From assembly GCF_001277195.1 (NCBI RefSeq), contig NZ_CP012268.1, positions 1,488,001 through 1,552,000 of the forward strand: 64,000 nt of DNA, read 5' to 3'. Both the position numbers and the translations under genes were made by a program. The notes below the pieces were generated by a model that saw nothing but the letters and a program-made list of their open reading frames with translations, was not told the origin of the DNA and searched no databases. The DNA is from Cronobacter muytjensii ATCC 51329 (lineage in GTDB: Bacteria; Pseudomonadota; Gammaproteobacteria; Enterobacterales; Enterobacteriaceae). How positions within the stretch are numbered: the stretch's first letter is position 1; the number at the start of each line of letters is the position of its first letter. Of this stretch, positions 1 through 8,617 are shown piece by piece.

Positions 1-317
1 TGTCGCTGGTGATTATCGATAAACTGCCGTTCACCTCGCCGGATGATCCGCTGCTGAAAGCGCGTATGGAAGATTGTCGCCTGCGTGGCGGCGATCCGTT
101 TGACGAAGTGCAGTTACCGGAGGCGGTGATCACGCTTAAGCAGGGCGTCGGGCGTCTTATCCGCGACGTGGACGACCGCGGCGTGCTGGTGATTTGCGAC
201 AACCGGCTGGTGATGCGCCCTTATGGCGCCGTGTTCCTGAAAAGCCTGCCGCCGACCCCGCGCACCCGTGATATCGGCGAGGCGGCGCGGTTTCTCACCG
301 ACGCCGCGCGGCAGTAA
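1..317 (+). CDS. yoaA: YoaA, DinG-family ATP-dependent DNA helicase (C-terminal fragment)
   Basis: Only the last ~105 codons are inside the window; the frame is open from base 3, so the gene starts upstream. YoaA is an XPD/DinG-like superfamily 2 helicase that works with the Pol III chi subunit in repair of stalled replication. The fragment carries the helicase motif VI segment (LKQGVGRLIRDVDDRG, about codons 49-64 of the visible part), whose arginines contact ATP in this family, followed by VICDNRL. The product is recognised by close similarity to E. coli YoaA and by its position directly upstream of tsaB. The iron-sulphur and Walker A regions lie outside the window. Confidence 0.93.
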   Translation, partial: SLVIIDKLPFTSPDDPLLKARMEDCRLRGGDPFDEVQLPEAVITLKQGVGRLIRDVDDRGVLVICDNRLVMRPYGAVFLKSLPPTPRTRDIGEAARFLTDAARQ

Positions 318-386
318 TTTATGCCAGACTGTGATAAGATGCGCCCCTTTTTGAACCACCACGACGCGTAAGAGTGTTATTGATCC

Positions 387-1082
387 ATGCGAATTCTGGC
401 TATTGATACCGCCACCGAGGCCTGTTCCGTCGCCTTGTGGGATAACGGTAAAACATCCGCCCTGTTTGAACTCTGCCCGCGCGAACACACCCAGCGTATT
501 CTGCCGATGGTCAGCGAGATCCTCGCTGAGCGCGGCGTCGCGCTGACGGCGATGGACGCGCTGGCCTTTGGCCGCGGGCCGGGAAGCTTTACCGGCGTGC
601 GAATCGGCATTGGCATCGCGCAAGGGCTGGCGCTCGGCGCAGAACTGCCGATGGTCGGTGTCTCGACGCTGATGACAATGGCGCAGGGCGCATGGCGCGC
701 ATGCGGCGCCACCCGCGTGCTGGCGGCCATTGACGCCCGTATGGGCGAAGTCTACTGGGCGGAATACCAGCGCGACGCGCAGGGCGTCTGGCATGGCGAA
801 GAGACCGAAGCGGTGCTCAAACCGGAGGCGGTCGCTGAACGTCTGAAAACGCTCAGTGGCGAGTGGGCGACTGTCGGCACCGGCTGGCAGGCGTGGCCCG
901 ATCTGGCGAAAGAGAGTGGCCTTACGCTCACCGACGGGCAGGTAACGCTCCCGGCAGCAGAAGATATGTTGCCGCTGGCGTGCTGGCTGTTCGAACAACA
1001 GCGCGTTGTTGCGGTCGAACATGCAGAACCGGTCTATCTGCGCAACGAAGTGGCGTGGAAAAAATTGCCAGGCCGGGAATAA
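387..1082 (+). CDS. tsaB: TsaB, tRNA threonylcarbamoyladenosine (t6A) biosynthesis protein
   Basis: A 231-residue protein of the ASKHA fold, the usual length for enterobacterial TsaB (YeaZ). With TsaC, TsaD and TsaE it makes t6A37 in ANN-decoding tRNAs; TsaB is the non-catalytic partner that binds and stabilises TsaD. The N-terminal phosphate-loop-like segment AIDTATEACSVALWD (residues 5-19) and the conserved FGRGPGSFTGVRIG (61-74) are the family signatures. The ATG start gives MRILAIDTAT as in E. coli. It follows yoaA by about 70 bp and precedes yeaY by 40 bp, the same order as in E. coli. Confidence 0.97.
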   Translation: MRILAIDTATEACSVALWDNGKTSALFELCPREHTQRILPMVSEILAERGVALTAMDALAFGRGPGSFTGVRIGIGIAQGLALGAELPMVGVSTLMTMAQGAWRACGATRVLAAIDARMGEVYWAEYQRDAQGVWHGEETEAVLKPEAVAERLKTLSGEWATVGTGWQAWPDLAKESGLTLTDGQVTLPAAEDMLPLACWLFEQQRVVAVEHAEPVYLRNEVAWKKLPGRE

Positions 1083-1122
1083 CACCCCGACGCAAGCCGC
1101 GGGCGGGTTTAAGGAGTCGCTT

Positions 1123-1707
1123 ATGGTGGGTCAACAATCAATGATGCGCAGCAGTCTACTGGCGCTTGGCGCGTTGCTTCTGGGCGGTTGCGTCAGCGTG
1201 CCTGACGCGATTAAAGGCACCAGCCCTACGCCCCAGCAGGATCTGGTGCGCGTGATGAATGCGCCGCAGCTCTACGTCGGCCAGGAGGCGCGCTTCGGCG
1301 GGCGGGTGGTGAATGTCGATAATCAACAGGGGAAAACCCGGCTTGAGATAGCGACGCTGCCGCTCGACAGCGTGGCCCGACCTTTACTCGGCCAGCCGTC
1401 GCGCGGGCGCATTTACGCCGATGTCGGTGGTTTTCTCGACCCGGTCGATTTCCGTAACCAGCTGGTGACCGTGGTAGGCCCTATTACCGGCACGGCGGAC
1501 GGTAAAGTCGGCGCCAGCCCTTATAAATTTATGGTGATGCAGGTGAACGGCTTCAAACGCTGGCGCGTGACGCAGCAGGTGGTGATGCCGCCGCAGCCCC
1601 TCGACCCGTGGATGTGGGGGCCGCGCCCCGGCTGGGGGTATGGCTATGGGCCGTGGGGCTGGTATAATCCCGGCCCCGCTCAGGTACAGACCGTGGTCAC
1701 TGAGTAA
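1123..1707 (+). CDS. yeaY: YeaY, Slp-family outer-membrane lipoprotein
   Basis: A 194-residue lipoprotein of the Slp family (function unclear; the Slp paralogue is induced by starvation and acid). A hydrophobic signal segment ends in the lipobox LLGGC with the lipidated Cys at residue 22. I chose the ATG at 1123 because AAGGAG lies seven bases upstream; the ATG at 1141 is an alternative and still leaves a usable signal peptide. The reading frame is open further upstream but would overlap tsaB. The C-terminal ~30 residues are very rich in Trp, Gly, Pro and Tyr, as in YeaY homologues. Next to yoaA-tsaB as in E. coli. Confidence 0.93.
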   Translation: MVGQQSMMRSSLLALGALLLGGCVSVPDAIKGTSPTPQQDLVRVMNAPQLYVGQEARFGGRVVNVDNQQGKTRLEIATLPLDSVARPLLGQPSRGRIYADVGGFLDPVDFRNQLVTVVGPITGTADGKVGASPYKFMVMQVNGFKRWRVTQQVVMPPQPLDPWMWGPRPGWGYGYGPWGWYNPGPAQVQTVVTE

Positions 1708-1822
1708 CTTATTGATTAAGTAAGAAAAATAAACAGCGGCTGGTCCGCTGTTTATTCGTTTTATCGGCATAACAAAAATAATTAGTGACGCGCTTCGCAA
1801 CCTTAAATCAGGTGAATTAATA

Positions 1823-1839
1823 AACTGGTACAATGAGTT
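1823..1839 (+). promoter_or_regulatory. Probable FadR operator upstream of fadD
   Basis: AACTGGTACAATGAGTT resembles the 17-bp FadR consensus (A-CTGGT-CGA-----GTT type) and lies about 75 bp before the fadD start. E. coli fadD is repressed by FadR at sites of this type, with release by long-chain acyl-CoA. FadR itself is encoded at 12009-12728. The match is by eye; binding is inferred. Confidence 0.7.
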
Positions 1840-1912
1840 AATATTATGTTAACGCCGTGTTTATTGTTTTGGGGTTGTGATGACGACGAATAATATATTC
1901 AGAGGTGACGCA

Positions 1913-3598
1913 TTGAAGAAGGTTTGGCTTAACCGTTATCCGGCGGACGTTCCGGCGGAGATAAACCCGGACCGTTATCACTCCCTGGTGGATCTGTTTG
2001 AGCAATCCTGCACACGCTTCGCCGATCAGCCCGCTTTTACTAACATGGGCGAGGTGATGACCTTCCGTAAACTGGAAGAGCGCAGCCGTGCGTTCGCCGC
2101 CTGGCTGCAACAGGGCCTGGGCCTGCAAAAAGGCGACCGCGTGGCGCTGATGATGCCCAACCTTTTGCAATACCCGGTGGCGCTGTTCGGCATTCTGCGC
2201 GCCGGCATGATTGTCGTGAACGTCAACCCGCTGTATACGCCACGCGAACTGGAGCACCAGCTGAACGACAGCGGCGCCAGCGCCATCGTTATTGTCTCTA
2301 ACTTCGCGCATACCCTGGAAAAAGTGGTCGCGAAAACCCAGGTGAAGCACGTCATCCTGACGCGTATGGGCGATCAGCTCTCTACCGCCAAAGGCACGCT
2401 CGTGAATTTCGTGGTGAAGTACGTGAAACGCCTGGTGCCGAAGTACCACCTGCCGGACGCCATTTCGTTTCGCAGCGCGCTGCATAACGGCTACCGGATG
2501 CAGTACATCAAACCGGACGTAACGCCGGACGATTTAGCCTTCCTGCAATATACCGGCGGCACAACGGGCGTAGCAAAAGGCGCCATGCTGACCCATCGCA
2601 ATATGCTCGCCAACCTGGAACAGGTGCTCGGCACCTACGGGCCGCTGTTGCATCGCGGCAAAGAGCTGGTGATCACCGCGCTGCCGCTCTATCACATTTT
2701 TGCCCTGACCATGAACTGCCTGCTGTTTATCGAACTGGGCGGTCAGAACGTGCTTATCACCAACCCGCGCGATATTCCGGGGCTGGTGAAAGAGCTCGGC
2801 AAATATCCGTTTACCGCGATGACAGGCGTGAACACGCTGTTTAACGCGCTGCTGAATAACAAAGAGTTCCATAAGCTCGATTTTTCCTCGCTGCATCTTT
2901 CTGCGGGCGGCGGGATGCCGGTACATCACGCTGTGGCGGAGCGCTGGGAAAAACTGACCGGCCAGTTCCTGCTGGAGGGTTACGGCCTGACCGAATGCTC
3001 GCCGCTGGTGAGCGTCAACCCGCACGATATCGACTACCACAGCGGCAGTATCGGCCTGCCGGTGCCGTCCACCGAAGTGAAGCTGATTGATGACGAAGGC
3101 CACGAAGTCGCGCCGGGCGAGCCTGGCGAACTGTGCATTAAAGGCCCGCAGGTGATGCTCGGTTACTGGCAGCGTCCCGACGCCACCGATGAGATCCTTC
3201 AGGAAGGCTGGCTGCGCAGCGGCGATATCGCGGTAATGGACGAAGAGGGCTTCCTGCGCATCGTCGATCGCAAAAAAGATATGATTCTGGTTTCCGGCTT
3301 TAATGTCTACCCGAACGAAATCGAAGATGTGGTGATGCAGCACAGCGGCGTTCAGGAAGTGGCGGCGGTGGGCATTCCCTCCGAGCCGAGCGGCGAGCTG
3401 GTGAAAATCTTCGTGGTGAAGAAAGAGGCCTCGCTGACCGAAGAGGCGCTGATTACTTTCTGCCGCCGTCACCTGACCGGCTATAAAGTGCCGAAACAGG
3501 TGGAGTTTCGCACCGAGCTGCCAAAATCCAACGTCGGGAAAATTTTACGACGAGAACTACGTGACGAAGCGCGCCGGGCAGGTGACAATACCGCCTGA
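1913..3598 (+). CDS. fadD: FadD, long-chain-fatty-acid--CoA ligase
   Basis: Activates imported long-chain fatty acids to acyl-CoA (ATP to AMP + PPi) at the inner face of the cytoplasmic membrane, coupling FadL-dependent uptake to beta-oxidation. The 561-residue length matches E. coli FadD when translation starts at the TTG of TTGAAGAAGGTTTGG, with AGAGGTG just upstream; the in-frame ATG at 1877 would add 12 residues without E. coli support. Adenylate-forming motifs are present: YTGGTTGVAKGAML near residues 213-226, YGLTE near 360, and the fatty-acyl-CoA synthetase signature around GWLRSGDIAVMDEEGFLRIVDR. A FadR-type operator precedes it and a hairpin terminator follows at 3619. Confidence 0.97.
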   Translation: MKKVWLNRYPADVPAEINPDRYHSLVDLFEQSCTRFADQPAFTNMGEVMTFRKLEERSRAFAAWLQQGLGLQKGDRVALMMPNLLQYPVALFGILRAGMIVVNVNPLYTPRELEHQLNDSGASAIVIVSNFAHTLEKVVAKTQVKHVILTRMGDQLSTAKGTLVNFVVKYVKRLVPKYHLPDAISFRSALHNGYRMQYIKPDVTPDDLAFLQYTGGTTGVAKGAMLTHRNMLANLEQVLGTYGPLLHRGKELVITALPLYHIFALTMNCLLFIELGGQNVLITNPRDIPGLVKELGKYPFTAMTGVNTLFNALLNNKEFHKLDFSSLHLSAGGGMPVHHAVAERWEKLTGQFLLEGYGLTECSPLVSVNPHDIDYHSGSIGLPVPSTEVKLIDDEGHEVAPGEPGELCIKGPQVMLGYWQRPDATDEILQEGWLRSGDIAVMDEEGFLRIVDRKKDMILVSGFNVYPNEIEDVVMQHSGVQEVAAVGIPSEPSGELVKIFVVKKEASLTEEALITFCRRHLTGYKVPKQVEFRTELPKSNVGKILRRELRDEARRAGDNTA

Positions 3599-3618
3599 GC
3601 TGCAATCACGTCGCCCTG

Positions 3619-3642
3619 ACGCCGGTGCTACCGGCGTTTTTT
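3619..3642 (+). terminator. Rho-independent terminator after fadD
   Basis: Stem ACGCCGG/CCGGCGT with loop TGCTA followed by six Ts. It sits 20 bp after the fadD stop and 27 bp before the rnd start, so it probably reduces read-through into rnd. Confidence 0.85.
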
Positions 3643-3668
3643 ATGGGCGCAGACAAAGAGAGAGCGAT

Positions 3669-4793
3669 TTGAATTACCAGATGATTACCACCAACGACGC
3701 GCTGGCGGCGCTGTGCGATACCGCACGCACGCAGCGCGCTCTGGCGCTGGACACTGAATTTGTCCGTACCCGCACCTATTACCCGCAACTGGGGCTTATC
3801 CAGCTTTACGACGGCGAAAACGTCGCCCTTATCGATCCGTTGACCATTACCGACTGGGCCCCGTTCCAGGCGTTGTTGCAGGATCAGAACGTCACCAAAT
3901 TCCTGCATGCGGGCAGCGAAGATCTGGAGGTGTTCCAGAACGCGTTTGGCATGATGCCCGACCCGTTTGTCGACACCCAGGTGCTGGCTTCGTTTGTCGG
4001 CCATCCGCTCTCCTGCGGTTTCGCGACGCTTGTGGAACACCACACCGGCGTGGTGCTGGATAAAAGCGAATCCCGTACCGACTGGCTGGCGCGCCCGTTG
4101 ACGGAACGCCAGTGCGACTACGCGGCGGCGGATGTCTGGTATCTGCTGCCCATCGCCCATAAGCTGATGGAGCAGGTGCGTGAAGCGGGCTGGCTGACCG
4201 CTGCGCTCAACGAGTGCCGCCTGATGACCCAGCGTCGCGGCGAGGTGCTGGATCCCGACGAAGCGTGGCGTGAAATCACCAATGCCTGGCAACTGCGCAC
4301 CCGTCAGCTCGCCTGTCTGCGACTGCTGGCCGGCTGGCGCCTGCGTAAAGCGCGCGAGCGCGATATGGCGGTCAATTTCGTGGTGCGTGAAGAGAACCTC
4401 TGGAAAGTGGCGCGCCACATGCCGGGCTCGCTTGGCGAACTCGACAGCCTGGGGCTTTCAGGCAGTGAGATCCGTTTTCACGGCAAGACCCTGATTGCGC
4501 TGGTCGCCGAGGCGCAGGCGCTGCCGGAGGACGCGTTGCCGGCGCCGCTTGCGAACCTCATCGACATGCCGGGTTACCGCAAAGTGTTTAAAGATATCAA
4601 AGCGCTGGTGCAGGAGACGAGCCAGAAACACGGTATCAGCGCTGAGCTGATGGCGTCGCGTCGCCAGATTAACCAGCTGCTGAACTGGCACTGGAAACTG
4701 AAACCGCAGAATCAGCTGCCGGAATTAATCAGCGGCTGGCGTGGCGAGTTATTAGGCGAATCATTAAAAACGCTGTTACAGCAATATTCATGA
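3669..4793 (+). CDS. rnd: Ribonuclease D
   Basis: A 3'-5' exoribonuclease that trims tRNA precursors and other small RNAs. The 374-residue protein starts at TTG (LNYQMITT), the same rare start as E. coli rnd; poor initiation keeps RNase D levels low there. An upstream in-frame ATG at 3561 exists but runs through the fadD terminator and overlaps fadD. The DEDDy nuclease domain shows the DTE motif at residues 28-30 and the CDYAAADVWYL motif (Tyr and Asp catalytic) in the first half; HRDC helical domains fill the second half. Order fadD-rnd is as in E. coli. Confidence 0.96.
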   Translation: MNYQMITTNDALAALCDTARTQRALALDTEFVRTRTYYPQLGLIQLYDGENVALIDPLTITDWAPFQALLQDQNVTKFLHAGSEDLEVFQNAFGMMPDPFVDTQVLASFVGHPLSCGFATLVEHHTGVVLDKSESRTDWLARPLTERQCDYAAADVWYLLPIAHKLMEQVREAGWLTAALNECRLMTQRRGEVLDPDEAWREITNAWQLRTRQLACLRLLAGWRLRKARERDMAVNFVVREENLWKVARHMPGSLGELDSLGLSGSEIRFHGKTLIALVAEAQALPEDALPAPLANLIDMPGYRKVFKDIKALVQETSQKHGISAELMASRRQINQLLNWHWKLKPQNQLPELISGWRGELLGESLKTLLQQYS

Positions 4794-4856
4794 CGTACCC
4801 TGTGATTATTTACAGGAAAGTGAAGCGCCACTGAGAATATATACAGTGGATGCATT

Positions 4857-4890
4857 AAAAAAATACCCCGGCATGACCGGGGTATTTTTT
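4857..4890. terminator. Bidirectional terminator between rnd and minE
   Basis: Arms AAATACCCCGG (4861-4871) and CCGGGGTATTT (4877-4887) with a 5-nt loop, A-rich on the left and T-rich on the right. It can end rnd transcripts rightward and min operon transcripts leftward; both genes stop within 70 bp. Confidence 0.9.
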
Positions 4891-4894
4891 AGCG

Positions 4895-5161
4895 TTATTT
4901 TGTCTCTTCCGCTTCTGGCAACGTGACGTTAAGTTCGAGAATCGAAATGTCGTCGCCTTTTTGTTCTAGCTGAACGGTGACCATTTCCGGATCAATCTGA
5001 ACGTATTTGCAAATTACTTCCAGAATATCCCGCTTCAGCTGCGGTAAATAATGCGGTTCTGCGTCGCTACGACGACGCTCGGCAACAATAATTTGTAAGC
5101 GCTCTTTGGCGATACTGGCGGTGTTCTTTTTTCTGGAGAGAAAAAAGTCGAGTAATGCCAT
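4895..5161 (-). CDS. minE: MinE, cell division topological specificity factor
   Basis: An 88-residue protein, the standard length. MinE stimulates the MinD ATPase and drives pole-to-pole oscillation of MinCD so that the division block is weakest at midcell. The N-terminal MALLDFFLSRKKNTASIAKERL contains the membrane-binding and MinD-contact helix; the rest is the topological specificity domain. Last gene of minC-minD-minE, three bases from the minD stop, so translation is probably coupled. A bidirectional terminator follows. Confidence 0.98.
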   Translation of the reverse strand: MALLDFFLSRKKNTASIAKERLQIIVAERRRSDAEPHYLPQLKRDILEVICKYVQIDPEMVTVQLEQKGDDISILELNVTLPEAEETK

Positions 5162-5164
5162 AAC

Positions 5165-5977
5165 TTATCCTCCGAACAGGCGTTTGAGGAAACCTTTCTT
5201 CTCTTCTTCAATGAAGCGGAAAGGACGTTCTTCTCCCATCAGGCGATCAACGGTATCGGCGTAGGCTTTTCCTGCGTCGGATGTGGCATCAAGGATGACC
5301 GGCTCGCCCTGGTTGGAGGCGCGCAGCACGGACTGATCTTCCGGGATAACGCCCACCAGAGGAATACGCAGGATCTCCAGCACATCTTCCATGCTGAGCA
5401 TGTCGCCCTTGCTGACGCGGCCCGGGTTATAACGGGTCAGCAGCAGGTGCTCTTTAATCGGCGCTTCGCCGTTTTCAGCGCGGCGCGATTTAGAGGCCAG
5501 AATGCCCAGGATACGGTCGGAATCGCGAACGGAGGAGACTTCCGGGTTAGTGGTAATGATGGCTTCATCGGCAAAATAGAGCGCCATCAGCGCGCCGGTT
5601 TCGATGCCGGCAGGGGAGTCGCAGACGATAAAGTCGAACTCCATTTTTTTAAGCTCATCCAGCACCTTCTCCACGCCCTCGCGAGTCAGGGCGTCTTTGT
5701 CGCGCGTTTGCGACGCGGGCAGGATGTAAAGGCTTTCGGTGCGTTTATCGCGGATTAACGCCTGATTCAGCGTGGCATCGCCCTGAATGACGTTGACGAA
5801 ATCGTATACGACACGGCGTTCACAACCCATGATCAGATCAAGGTTACGCAGGCCGATATCGAAATCGATAACTACGGTCTTCTTTCCCTTTTGGGCCAGA
5901 CCCGTAGCGATGGCCGCGCTGGAGGTGGTTTTGCCAACGCCCCCTTTACCTGATGTAACTACAATAATGCGTGCCAT
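5165..5977 (-). CDS. minD: MinD, septum site-determining ATPase
   Basis: A 270-residue ParA/MinD-type ATPase that dimerises with ATP on the inner membrane, recruits MinC and is released by MinE. It has the deviant Walker A motif GKGGVGKTT (residues 10-18) and the C-terminal amphipathic membrane-targeting helix EEKKGFLKRLFGG (about 258-270). Middle gene of the min operon, 24 bp after minC and 3 bp before minE. Length and sequence match E. coli MinD closely. Confidence 0.98.
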   Translation of the reverse strand: MARIIVVTSGKGGVGKTTSSAAIATGLAQKGKKTVVIDFDIGLRNLDLIMGCERRVVYDFVNVIQGDATLNQALIRDKRTESLYILPASQTRDKDALTREGVEKVLDELKKMEFDFIVCDSPAGIETGALMALYFADEAIITTNPEVSSVRDSDRILGILASKSRRAENGEAPIKEHLLLTRYNPGRVSKGDMLSMEDVLEILRIPLVGVIPEDQSVLRASNQGEPVILDATSDAGKAYADTVDRLMGEERPFRFIEEEKKGFLKRLFGG

Positions 5978-6001
5978 AAAGGAATTCCTTGTTAAAAGGG
6001 C

Positions 6002-6697
6002 TTAATTTAATGGTTGAACCGTCAGCGCGCCGTCGGCCAGACGCAGGCGTGCCGCTTTGTTGTAAAACTCGGCCGGGATTTGATCGCTCAGCCAGTAAAC
6101 CCCGGCGATGGAAACCAGCTCCGCCGCGAGATTTGTTGAAAAAATTTGTGCTTCTTTATCGCCGCTGGCGCCTGCGAGCGCGCGCCCGCGCATGGTGCCA
6201 TAGACATGAATATTGCCGTCGGCGATAAGCTCCGCGCCCGCGCTGACGTGGCTTGTGACCACCAAATCGGCGTCCGGCGCGTAGATCCGCTGGCCGGACC
6301 GCACCGGCAGATCGATTAAACGCGTACGGGGTGTGGGCGCTGGCGGCGCAACGGGTGCTTCAGCAGGCTTTGCGGCACGCGGCGCGCTGGCCTTGCCCTC
6401 CGTCAGCAGGGCGAGCCCCGCGCGGGAGATTTCCGCTTTCAGCGCGTCGTCCTGACAGCCGCTGATGCCCACCAGATGCAGCCCGCTGTCGACAAAAGTC
6501 TGATGCAGCTGTTGCCAGTTTATCGACCCGTCGAGCCCTGCGACATTCACTACTACTGGCGCATTTTTGAGAAAGGCCGGCGCCTGAGCAATTTTTTCTT
6601 CAAGCGCTTTGCGAATAACCTCGGGGTGAGCATCATGCAAATGAACCACTGATAAGGTGAAACTACTGCCTTTTAGCTCGATGGGCGTGTTTGACAT
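6002..6697 (-). CDS. minC: MinC, septum site-determining inhibitor of FtsZ
   Basis: Inhibits FtsZ ring assembly away from midcell once recruited by MinD. The start MSNTPIELKGSSF gives 231 residues, as in E. coli, with AAGG a few bases upstream; the in-frame ATG five codons earlier (6712) is less likely. The N-terminal FtsZ-inhibiting domain is followed by a short Ala/Pro-rich linker (about residues 105-125) and the C-terminal beta-helix dimerisation and MinD-binding domain containing VRSGQRIYAP and RGRALAGASGD. First gene of the operon. Confidence 0.97.
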   Translation of the reverse strand: MSNTPIELKGSSFTLSVVHLHDAHPEVIRKALEEKIAQAPAFLKNAPVVVNVAGLDGSINWQQLHQTFVDSGLHLVGISGCQDDALKAEISRAGLALLTEGKASAPRAAKPAEAPVAPPAPTPRTRLIDLPVRSGQRIYAPDADLVVTSHVSAGAELIADGNIHVYGTMRGRALAGASGDKEAQIFSTNLAAELVSIAGVYWLSDQIPAEFYNKAARLRLADGALTVQPLN

Positions 6698-6822
6698 CCT
6701 GGCCTTACTCAATTCAGTTTAAATCCCCACCGCAGTGGGATGATATTCCGAAGCACATCAGGCATGTTATAGTCAGCCTTATATTCAGGCAAGTAACCAT
6801 CTGGCTAAATTAGAGTAAAAAC

Positions 6823-7098
6823 ATGTTTTGTGTGATCTATCGAAGCGCGCGTCGCGAACAGACTTATCTTTATGTTGAAAAAAAAGACGATTTTTCGCGC
6901 GTGCCGGAAGAATTGCTGGCGGGATTCGGTCAGCCAATTATGACCATGATGCTGCCGTTAGACGGCCGTAAAAAATTAGCGCACGCCGATCTCGAAAAAG
7001 TGAAACAGGCGCTAAAAGAGCAGGGCTATTATTTACAAATGCCGCCGCCGCCGGAAAATTTGTTAAAACAGCACCTCGAATCGCTCGGTAAAAAATAG
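6823..7098 (+). CDS. ycgL: YcgL-domain protein
   Basis: A 91-residue cytoplasmic protein of the YcgL family (DUF709), a small alpha/beta fold with no established biochemical role. It begins MFCVIYRSARREQTYLYVEKKDDF, the conserved start of the family, and ends KQHLESLGKK. It is divergent from minC, as in E. coli, and has its own terminator at 7104. Confidence 0.95.
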   Translation: MFCVIYRSARREQTYLYVEKKDDFSRVPEELLAGFGQPIMTMMLPLDGRKKLAHADLEKVKQALKEQGYYLQMPPPPENLLKQHLESLGKK

Positions 7099-7103
7099 CA
7101 AGG

Positions 7104-7134
7104 CGCGCCGTTCATCCCAAACGGCGCGTTTTTT
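7104..7134 (+). terminator. Terminator after ycgL
   Basis: Stem CGCGCCGTT/AACGGCGCG with a 7-nt loop and a run of six Ts, six bases past the ycgL stop. Confidence 0.85.
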
Positions 7135-7235
7135 CATCTGCCGCCTGTGCCGCCCCCGCCGGGTTTGACTTTTCGCGCTGCCGGGGCGAATAGTTAGTAC
7201 TGTCTTACCAACATCATAAAAAGGCGAGGAAAGCG

Positions 7236-7895
7236 ATGTACCAACATCATCACTGGCAGGGCGCGCTGCTCGATTATCCGGTCAGCAAAGTGGTCTGCGT
7301 AGGCAGCAATTATGCGAAGCATATTCAGGAGATGGGGAGCGCCACGCCGGAAGAGCCGGTGCTGTTTATCAAGCCGGAAACCGCGCTGTGCGATTTGCGC
7401 CAGCCACTGGCGCTGCCGCAGGGGCTCGGCTCGGTGCATCACGAGGTGGAGCTGGCGGTGCTGATTGGCGCCACGCTGCGTCAGGCGAGCGAAGAGCATG
7501 TTGCGAAAGCGATTGCAGGTTACGGCGTCGCGCTCGATCTCACCCTGCGCGACATTCAGGGCAAAATGAAAAAAGCCGGACAGCCGTGGGAGAAGGCGAA
7601 AGCGTTCGATAATTCCTGCCCGATCTCCGGGTTCATTCCGGCAGGGGAATTTTCAGGCGATCCGCAAAACACGCCGCTCAGCCTGCGCATTAATGGCGAG
7701 GTGCGCCAGAGCGGCAATACCGCCGAGATGATCCACAAAATAGTGCCCCTGATCGCTTACATGAGCCGCTTTTTCACGCTGCGCGCGGGCGATGTCATCC
7801 TCACCGGCACGCCAGAGGGTGTCGGCCCGCTCACCAGCGGCGACGCGCTGGAAATTGCTTTTGACGACCACACCTTGAGCACCCGCGTTCTGTAA
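7236..7895 (+). CDS. ycgM: YcgM, fumarylacetoacetate hydrolase-family protein
   Basis: A 219-residue single-domain FAH-fold enzyme. Homologues in this subfamily (FAHD1-like) act as acylpyruvase or oxaloacetate tautomerase/decarboxylase; the E. coli substrate is not firmly established. The Mg-binding core shows HHEVELAVLIG (near residues 67-77, the metal-binding E-x-E), followed by the substrate-loop region DLTLRDIQ and the C-terminal GDVILTGTPEGVGPL. AAAGGCGAGGAAAGCG supplies a ribosome-binding site upstream of ATG 7236. Position between ycgL and ycgN as in E. coli. Confidence 0.95.
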   Translation: MYQHHHWQGALLDYPVSKVVCVGSNYAKHIQEMGSATPEEPVLFIKPETALCDLRQPLALPQGLGSVHHEVELAVLIGATLRQASEEHVAKAIAGYGVALDLTLRDIQGKMKKAGQPWEKAKAFDNSCPISGFIPAGEFSGDPQNTPLSLRINGEVRQSGNTAEMIHKIVPLIAYMSRFFTLRAGDVILTGTPEGVGPLTSGDALEIAFDDHTLSTRVL

Positions 7896-7983
7896 AGATG
7901 CCGCCCATAGGGCGGCAAAACTTGCATCCGGGAGCCAGAGTGTTTATAAGGTGCAGCTTAATTTTTGATGCGCGGACACCGTT

Positions 7984-8430
7984 ATGACCGAAACGCCTTT
8001 CTGGCAGCGTAAAACCCTGGATGAGATGAGCGACGCCGAGTGGGAATCCCTCTGCGACGGGTGCGGTCAGTGCTGCCTGCATAAGCTGATGGACGAAGAT
8101 ACCGATGAAATCTATTTCACTAACGTCGCCTGCCGTCAGCTGAACATTAAAACCTGCCAGTGCCGTAACTATGAGCGCCGCTTCGAGTATGAGCCGGACT
8201 GCATCAAATTGACACGCGACAACCTGCCAACTTTTGAATGGTTGCCGCCCACCTGCGCCTATCGTCTGCTGGCCGAAGGCAAAAACCTGCCGCTGTGGCA
8301 CCCGCTGCGCGCCGGCTCCAAAGCCGCGATGCATGCTGAACGTATTTCAGTGCGCCATATAGCAGTAAAAGAATCAGAAGTCCGCGACTGGCAGGACCAT
8401 ATTTTAAATAAACCAGACTGGGCAGAATAA
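7984..8430 (+). CDS. ycgN: YcgN, UPF0260 cysteine-cluster protein
   Basis: A 148-residue protein with a CxxCxxCC-type cluster (CDGCGQCC near residues 24-31), then CRQLNIKTCQCRNYERRF and further Cys at EPDC and PTCAYR. The pattern resembles the zinc- or iron-binding UPF0153/UPF0260 family; no enzymatic role is known. ATG 7984 gives MTETPFWQRKTLDEM as in E. coli. Follows ycgM by 88 bp; a GC-rich hairpin lies in that gap. Followed by a strong terminator. Confidence 0.95.
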   Translation: MTETPFWQRKTLDEMSDAEWESLCDGCGQCCLHKLMDEDTDEIYFTNVACRQLNIKTCQCRNYERRFEYEPDCIKLTRDNLPTFEWLPPTCAYRLLAEGKNLPLWHPLRAGSKAAMHAERISVRHIAVKESEVRDWQDHILNKPDWAE

Positions 8431-8488
8431 TATCAGATGCGATCATTATGCTATCGCTGATATAAGCCGTGTTAAATAATCATTCAAT

Positions 8489-8519
8489 AAAAAAGCCGCT
8501 CTTAATAGCGGCTTTTTTT
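8489..8519. terminator. Terminator after ycgN, potentially bidirectional
   Basis: Perfect 10-bp arms AAAAGCCGCT (8491-8500) and AGCGGCTTTT (8507-8516) with loop CTTAAT; T-run to 8519 and A-run before. It can also stop leftward transcripts from the small gene at 8618-8710. Confidence 0.88.
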
Positions 8520-8617
8520 ATCCGATTATGACGCGTTGCGTATTTTTTCGCCCTGTGGGCGTACAACACACCGTGCTGAAGAGGGTTTGAAAGCAGTTGC
8601 GAGACGCGGCGCGCCTG

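Noticed and set aside
114..1085. 323-codon frame on the minus strand across tsaB
   Set aside because: Shadow of tsaB and the yoaA end; Arg/His-rich composition typical of antisense frames in GC-rich DNA.
7902..7919. GCCGCCC/GGGCGGC hairpin after ycgM considered as a terminator
   Set aside because: Followed by As rather than Ts on the plus strand, with no minus-strand gene to serve; kept only as a possible mRNA structure.
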